Source of the DNA: an uncultured Microbacterium sp.
GTDB taxonomy: Bacteria > Actinomycetota > Actinomycetes > Actinomycetales > Microbacteriaceae
Direction of reading: 5' to 3'
DNA length: 5,802 bases
NCBI GenBank assembly: GCA_937926065.1
Contig: CALANM010000148.1
Location: 1-5,802, forward strand
Position 1 is the stretch's first letter, and each line of letters begins with the position of its first letter. Position numbers and translations under genes: made by a program. Positions 1 through 5,802 of this stretch are shown piece after piece. The notes beneath the pieces are model-generated. The model searched no databases. It saw nothing but the letters and a program-made list of their open reading frames with translations, and had not been told where the DNA came from.

Positions 1-2702
<2,702 letters not shown>

Positions 2703-2708
2703 AGAGGT

Positions 2709-2712
2709 CTCC
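2709..2712 (-). promoter_or_regulatory. secA ribosome binding site
   Basis: GGAG on the minus strand is followed by six bases (ACCTCT) and then GTG 2702. It decides the start: it overlaps the in-frame ATG at 2714, which itself has no purine-rich sequence upstream, so the four extra residues METS are probably not translated. Confidence 0.6.
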
Positions 2713-2726
2713 ATCTGTCGGTGCGA

Positions 2727-2744
2727 GCGATGCGGGTCCATCGC
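2727..2744 (-). other. Short hairpin in the presumed secA leader
   Basis: On the minus strand GCGATG and CATCGC form a six-base-pair stem around a six-base loop (plus-strand arms 2727-2732 and 2739-2744), with one possible G-U pair outside. It sits about 24 bases before the GTG start and holds the unused in-frame ATG at 2741. It could affect ribosome access, but a stem this short is not rare at this GC content. Confidence 0.25.
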
Positions 2745-2774
2745 CGGTGGTGTGTGCGCAAGGCACGACTCCCC

Positions 2775-2780
2775 ATGTTA
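2775..2780 (-). promoter_or_regulatory. Candidate secA -10 element (TAACAT)
   Basis: TAACAT on the minus strand fits the actinobacterial TANNNT -10 pattern and is the best such match in the gap upstream of secA. A start site about seven bases downstream would give a leader of roughly 65 bases. No convincing -35 box lies 16-18 bases upstream, so this is a weak inference from a single hexamer. Confidence 0.35.
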
Positions 2781-2850
2781 TGTGGTCGTGACCTTGAACG
2801 GGCTGTGGAGCTGCTCGGCGCCCCCTCAGTCCGGGTGTCTGAGGGCGATC

Positions 2851-2862
2851 TAGGATCGATCC
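2851..2862 (+). promoter_or_regulatory. TAGGAT -10 or ribosome binding site directly before the coiled-coil gene
   Basis: TAGGAT (2851-2856) matches the TANNNT -10 pattern and ends six bases before ATG 2863. That is the spacing expected for a leaderless transcript starting at the A of the ATG, common in actinobacteria. The same bases contain AGGA (2852-2855), seven bases before the ATG, which would do as a Shine-Dalgarno site. Sequence alone cannot separate the two readings. Bases 2853-2862 also form a perfect 10-base palindrome, GGATCGATCC, touching the start codon. No clear -35 box is visible. Confidence 0.45.
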
Positions 2863-4179
2863 ATGGCCGGAATATGGGGCAACCGCAAGAAGCAGCGCGC
2901 CGCGCAGGCCGCCGAGGACGCCGAGATCACGCGCCGGGCGAGCTCGGCGCTCGTGGCGATCGACGAGCGTATCCGGACGACCAGCGACGAGCTCGTCTAC
3001 GCCGAGGCCGAACTGGGCGCGGATGCCACGAAGCCGCTGCGGGACGCCCTCGCGGCGGTCCGGCAGCACCTGGCCGAGGCCTTCCACCTGCACCAGCTCA
3101 ACCACGACGACATCCCTGACACGTCGCAGGAGATCCGCACCCGCAGCGCGCGCATCACGCAGCTGTGCGAGTGGGCCGAGGAGCTCCTGGACGACCGCAC
3201 CGAGGCGCTGAAGGCGCCGATCGAGCGCGCACGCCGCGCTCCCGAGATCATCACCGGCATCCGCCGTGACGTGGAGCGGCTGACGGAGCGGCTGCCGCAG
3301 GTGCGCGCGACGCTCGACCGGCTCGCGACCCGATACTCCCCCGAAGCGCTGCGCAAGGTCGCCGGAAACCATGCCGAGGCGCAGCAGCTGCTCGAGTTCG
3401 CGCTCCACGGGGCCGACGTCTCGGAGCGCCGCCGCGAGTCGGGCCGGCGCGAGCAGGCGAATCTCGCGCTGGAGACCGCGATCGAGGCGGTGCGCCGGGC
3501 GACGACCCTCATCGATGCGGTCGACAACTACGAGGTCGAGGCTCTGCGGGCCGAGTCGACGCTCGACGCGATCGTGCTCGACTCCCGCGAAGACCTCGCC
3601 GCCGCGAAGGACCTCACCTCCGTGCCCGAGGTCGCCCAGGCGATGGCGGTCCTGGAGAAGGAGCTCGCGTCGCTCGCGCCCGCCGGCACTCCGACCGACC
3701 CGTTCGCTGAGCTCACACGTCTGCGCGAGGCGAATGCGGCACTCGACGCGATCGTCGCGAAGACCCGCGAGCGCGCCGCGCGTCCCGTCATCCCGGAGGC
3801 GCACGTGCGCCACGCGCTCGACGACGCCGACCGCCAGCTGGGGGTGGCCCGCAGCGTCATCTCCGGTCACCGCGGCTGGATCGGCGCCGACGCCCGCACC
3901 CGCCTCGCGGAGGCCGAGCGCATCCGCCTGGACCTCGCGTGGGCGAACGGCCCGACGATCCCCGAAGACGACCGCGAGCGCGCTCTCGCCGACGCCCGCC
4001 GCTGCGGCATGCTCGCCTCCGAGGCGCTGCAGCTCGCCCAGCGCGACATCGACTCCTCCCGTCCGCAGGGCGGTCCCGGCTGGGGCGGCGGCGCCGGCGG
4101 CCGCGGCGGGGGCGACATCATGGGCGGCATCCTGGGAGGCCTCGTGATCGGCAGCATCCTCGACGGATTCTTCGACTGA
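2863..4179 (+). CDS. Coiled-coil protein with Gly-rich hydrophobic C-terminus, like the cytoplasmic part of TPM-domain proteins
   Basis: This 438-residue protein has no assigned function. Residues 1-15 are basic and hydrophilic (MAGIWGNRKKQR), with no signal peptide or N-terminal membrane helix. Residues about 15-395 are almost entirely charged, Ala/Arg/Glu-rich helix with likely coiled coils. The end contains RTRLAEAERIRLDLA (346-360), then ALADARRCGMLASEALQLAQRDID (374-397 region), a Gly-rich stretch at 402-418 and a hydrophobic end, IMGGILGGLVIGSILDGFF (419-437). From memory this order (A-RLAEAER, A--DAR-A--LA--AL-LAQ-D, Gly-rich, GGILLGSIL) is typical of the C-terminal, cytoplasmic half of large actinobacterial TPM-domain membrane proteins. 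The exported TPM domain and transmembrane helix are absent. The hydrophobic end may bind membrane or drive self-assembly; that is inference. It is divergent from secA and convergent with hpf, so transcribed alone. Start ATG 2863 is set by AGGA or TAGGAT just upstream. Confidence 0.85.
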   Translation: MAGIWGNRKKQRAAQAAEDAEITRRASSALVAIDERIRTTSDELVYAEAELGADATKPLRDALAAVRQHLAEAFHLHQLNHDDIPDTSQEIRTRSARITQLCEWAEELLDDRTEALKAPIERARRAPEIITGIRRDVERLTERLPQVRATLDRLATRYSPEALRKVAGNHAEAQQLLEFALHGADVSERRRESGRREQANLALETAIEAVRRATTLIDAVDNYEVEALRAESTLDAIVLDSREDLAAAKDLTSVPEVAQAMAVLEKELASLAPAGTPTDPFAELTRLREANAALDAIVAKTRERAARPVIPEAHVRHALDDADRQLGVARSVISGHRGWIGADARTRLAEAERIRLDLAWANGPTIPEDDRERALADARRCGMLASEALQLAQRDIDSSRPQGGPGWGGGAGGRGGGDIMGGILGGLVIGSILDGFFD

Positions 4180-4237
4180 CGCATCCGTCCCGCGACCGCA
4201 CTGCGCCCGACGGCACGACGCCTCGGGGCCCGACAGG

Positions 4238-4278
4238 ACGACGGCGACCGGGGCCCGAAGGCCACCGGCCGCCGTCGT
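4238..4278. terminator. Bidirectional hairpin terminator between convergent genes
   Basis: ACGACGGCG (4238-4246) pairs with CGCCGTCGT (4270-4278). After one A-C mismatch (4247/4269), CCGG (4248-4251) pairs with CCGG (4265-4268). After a single bulged A (4264), GGCC (4252-4255) pairs with GGCC (4260-4263) around a CGAA tetraloop (4256-4259). That makes 17 base pairs in a 41-base element, nearly all G-C. It lies between the stop of the coiled-coil gene (4179) and the stop of hpf (4294), so it can serve both. There is no T-run on either side, as is usual for actinobacterial terminators. Confidence 0.72.
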
Positions 4279-4293
4279 GGACGGTCTGAGCCG

Positions 4294-4950
4294 TCAGGAG
4301 GCGAGCTCCTGCGGGGACGCCGTCGTCGTCAGCGAGATCACGCCGTAGTCCCAGCCCTTGCGTCGATAGACGACGCTCGGGTGATCGGTGCGAGCGTCGA
4401 TGAACAGGAAGAAGTCGTGGCCGACCAGCTCCATGCGGTCGACGGCCTCTTCGACCGTCATCCACTCCGGCTCGAAGTTCTTCGTGCGGATGACGACCGG
4501 GGTGTATTCCTCCTCTTCGTCCGAGCGCTGCACCGGCACCTCGCCCGTCGCGACCGCGTGCAGCACCTCGGCGGAGGCGGGCTGCACGTCGATGCCCTGG
4601 AGCGAGCCGCTGCCTTTCTCGAACTTGGCGCCGCGCGGATGGTTGCGCGTGTCGACGCGCTTCTCCTTCGCGCGACGCAGCTGCTCGGCGAGCTTGTCGA
4701 TGGCGAGGTCGAGAGCGACGAACTTGTCGCTGTCGGTGGCCTCGGCGCGGACGATGGGGCCCTTTCCGGTGACGGTGAGCTCCACCGTCTCCTCTTCGCG
4801 GCCGCCGTTGTGATAGGCGCGGTGGGTGACCTTGATGTCCATGCGCTGCGCGCGCGGAGCAAGGCTCTCGATTCGGGCGGACTTCTCTTCGGTGACTGTG
4901 CGGAATCGATCGCTGATTCCCACCCCGACGCCGACGATGTTGGTTTCCAT
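4294..4950 (-). CDS. hpf: Long-form ribosome hibernation promoting factor
   Basis: Long HPF binds the 30S decoding region of idle ribosomes and joins two 70S particles into inactive 100S dimers during stationary phase or stress. The 218 residues fit the long form. Residues 1-105 are the S30AE (YfiA-like) domain: METNIVGVGVGISDRF, then THRAYHNGG and ELTVTGKGPIVRAEA, and the basic helix DKLAEQLRRAKEKR. A variable acidic linker with EEEEY (about 106-150) follows. Residues 151-208 are the C-terminal dimerisation domain, with PEWMTVEEAVDRMELVGHDFFLF and VVYRRKGWDYGVI. ATG 4950 is fixed by AAGGAGG six bases upstream and by the start of the domain. It lies 30 bases after comF and is probably co-transcribed with it; no separate stress promoter is evident. 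It ends facing the coiled-coil gene. Nothing is missing or broken. Confidence 0.97.
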   Translation of the reverse strand: METNIVGVGVGISDRFRTVTEEKSARIESLAPRAQRMDIKVTHRAYHNGGREEETVELTVTGKGPIVRAEATDSDKFVALDLAIDKLAEQLRRAKEKRVDTRNHPRGAKFEKGSGSLQGIDVQPASAEVLHAVATGEVPVQRSDEEEEYTPVVIRTKNFEPEWMTVEEAVDRMELVGHDFFLFIDARTDHPSVVYRRKGWDYGVISLTTTASPQELAS

Positions 4951-4956
4951 CCCTGA

Positions 4957-4963
4957 CCTCCTT
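4957..4963 (-). promoter_or_regulatory. Strong hpf ribosome binding site (AAGGAGG)
   Basis: AAGGAGG on the minus strand is followed by six bases (TCAGGG) and the hpf ATG at 4950. It is the strongest Shine-Dalgarno sequence in the window, which suggests hpf is translated well above its upstream partner comF, whose start has no visible site. Confidence 0.85.
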
Positions 4964-4966
4964 GTT

Positions 4967-4980
4967 CCGGGTCCTCCCGG
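4967..4980 (-). other. Small hairpin between comF and hpf
   Basis: Directly after the comF stop codon, CCGGG and CCCGG form a five-base-pair stem around AGGA, just before the hpf ribosome binding site. It is too short and lacks a T-run to be a convincing terminator. It could protect the 5' end of a processed hpf message or be chance. Confidence 0.3.
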
Positions 4981-5733
4981 TCAAGGGCGGACCCTGAGTT
5001 CGCCTTGGTGCCCTCCACCGTATCCGCGGGGTGGACGGATGTCACGTGTGAGTGCCGTGACAATTCCCCGCTGGGCGGTGGCGGCGACGGTGACTGCTCC
5101 CACCACGGTCCCACCCGCGTCGCGGAGCGTGCGCACCGCCTCCCGCAGGGTCGCTCCGGTGGTCACGACGTCGTCCACGACGACGACGCGCTCCCCCGCG
5201 CACGGTCGCGCACGGAACATGCCGGCGACGTTCCGCTCCCGCTCGGATCGCCCCAGCTCGCGCTGATCGGCGCGCGCGCCCGGAGCCGTGCGCAGAAGCC
5301 TCGCAGGAGTGACGCCCGCGCGCCGCACGAGCAGCTCCGTCACGCTGTAGCCCCGCCGTCGCATCGCCGCGCGCGACGACGGCACCGGAACGACGACGGC
5401 GCCCGCGGGCAGCAGCGGCCGGATCAGCCGGCCGAGCGGTCGCGCCAGCCCCGTGCGTCCGTCCTCTTTGAGGGCACGCATGACACGGGCGGCCGGCCCA
5501 TCGAACGCGACCGCCGACCGCACGTCGACGCCGTCGCCGAGTGCTCGCGCGAGAGACGGCGCCTCGAGCGAGGACCGGCATCCGGCGCACAGCGTGACAC
5601 CCGGCTCATCACAGCCGGCGCACCACGCCGGAAGCAGCAGGTCGAGGGCGGATGCCAGGGCACCGCGCACGGCGGAGACGGAGACGGGTGAAGAAGGCAC
5701 CGGCCGATCGTCCCGCACGCGCCGAGGCCGCAC
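4981..5733 (-). CDS. comF: ComF-family phosphoribosyltransferase-like protein
   Basis: ComF proteins combine a small zinc ribbon with a type I phosphoribosyltransferase fold. In naturally competent bacteria they are needed for DNA uptake; in actinobacteria the role is not established. Counting from GTG 5733 (250 residues), Cys38, Cys41, Cys49 and Cys52 (CAGC and CAGC) form the zinc site. Residues 113-129 contain VVVPVPSSRAAMRRRGY, 156-169 contain DQRELGRSERERNV, and 183-195 are the PRPP loop VVVVDDVVTTGAT with its two aspartates, so catalytic features look intact. Residues 226-250 form an unusual Arg/Gly-rich tail. The start is uncertain: GTG at 5733, 5718, 5700 and 5670 are all in frame, none has a good ribosome binding site, and the frame is open to the window edge. 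Homologues usually begin about ten residues before LLLP, which favours 5700 or 5670. It probably leads an operon with hpf. Confidence 0.9.
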   Translation of the reverse strand: MRPRRVRDDRPVPSSPVSVSAVRGALASALDLLLPAWCAGCDEPGVTLCAGCRSSLEAPSLARALGDGVDVRSAVAFDGPAARVMRALKEDGRTGLARPLGRLIRPLLPAGAVVVPVPSSRAAMRRRGYSVTELLVRRAGVTPARLLRTAPGARADQRELGRSERERNVAGMFRARPCAGERVVVVDDVVTTGATLREAVRTLRDAGGTVVGAVTVAATAQRGIVTALTRDIRPPRGYGGGHQGELRVRP

Positions 5734-5802
5734 CTCGCACAGCGAGAGCCTCGTGCACCGGTCCGTGCGCGGGTGTGCCTGGGGAGGATCCTGTCGCCGG
5801 AC

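Noticed and set aside
4224..4258. Ten-base direct repeat CGGGGCCCGA as an attachment or integration site
   Set aside because: The copies are 25 bases apart in a terminator region, GC-rich and self-complementary in the core; this fits hairpin sequence, and no mobile gene is present.
4381..4956. Plus-strand open frames opposite hpf
   Set aside because: They are shadows of the well-conserved hpf gene in another frame.
5017..5022. TACGGT on the minus strand as an hpf-specific -10
   Set aside because: It is inside comF, has no -35 partner, and TANNNT occurs often by chance; hpf is adequately explained as the second gene of an operon.

Overview
The window is very GC-rich, with G or C at most third codon positions, common GTG starts and genes on both strands. 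Protein sequences and gene order point to a high-GC actinobacterium of the Microbacteriaceae, most like Microbacterium. This assignment rests on recalled similarity of the SecA and HPF sequences and was not searched.

Layout from left to right: (1) Bases 1 to about 50-62 carry, on the + strand, a short piece of an AraC-family regulator (residues KAVTAMSPLQYHKRLRL...). It stops abruptly where it meets the 3' end of secA, which is read on the opposite strand. (2) About 50-2702, minus strand: secA, the preprotein translocase ATPase, essentially complete except for its C-terminal tail. (3) 2703-2862: a divergent intergenic region with the secA leader and candidate promoters for both directions. 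(4) 2863-4179, plus strand: a 438-residue helical protein with a Gly-rich, hydrophobic C-terminus. It resembles the cytoplasmic half of actinobacterial TPM-domain proteins but has no TPM domain. (5) 4180-4293: a convergent gap with a long imperfect hairpin, probably a bidirectional terminator. (6) 4294-4950, minus strand: long-form hibernation promoting factor. (7) 4981 to about 5733, minus strand: a ComF-family phosphoribosyltransferase, 30 bases upstream of hpf and probably co-transcribed with it. (8) 5734-5802: nothing I can name.

Most of the region is conserved housekeeping sequence: comF-hpf near secA is a familiar actinobacterial neighbourhood, covering protein export and ribosome dormancy. 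I see no novel multi-gene system, CRISPR array, tRNA, rRNA or intact mobile element. The one clear anomaly is the left edge, where two unrelated coding sequences are joined head-on with both reading frames broken. That means either a real rearrangement that removed the secA tail and half of an araC-type gene, or an assembly or amplification chimera. The second most interesting item is the uncharacterised coiled-coil gene divergent from secA, which may be transcribed as a leaderless mRNA.
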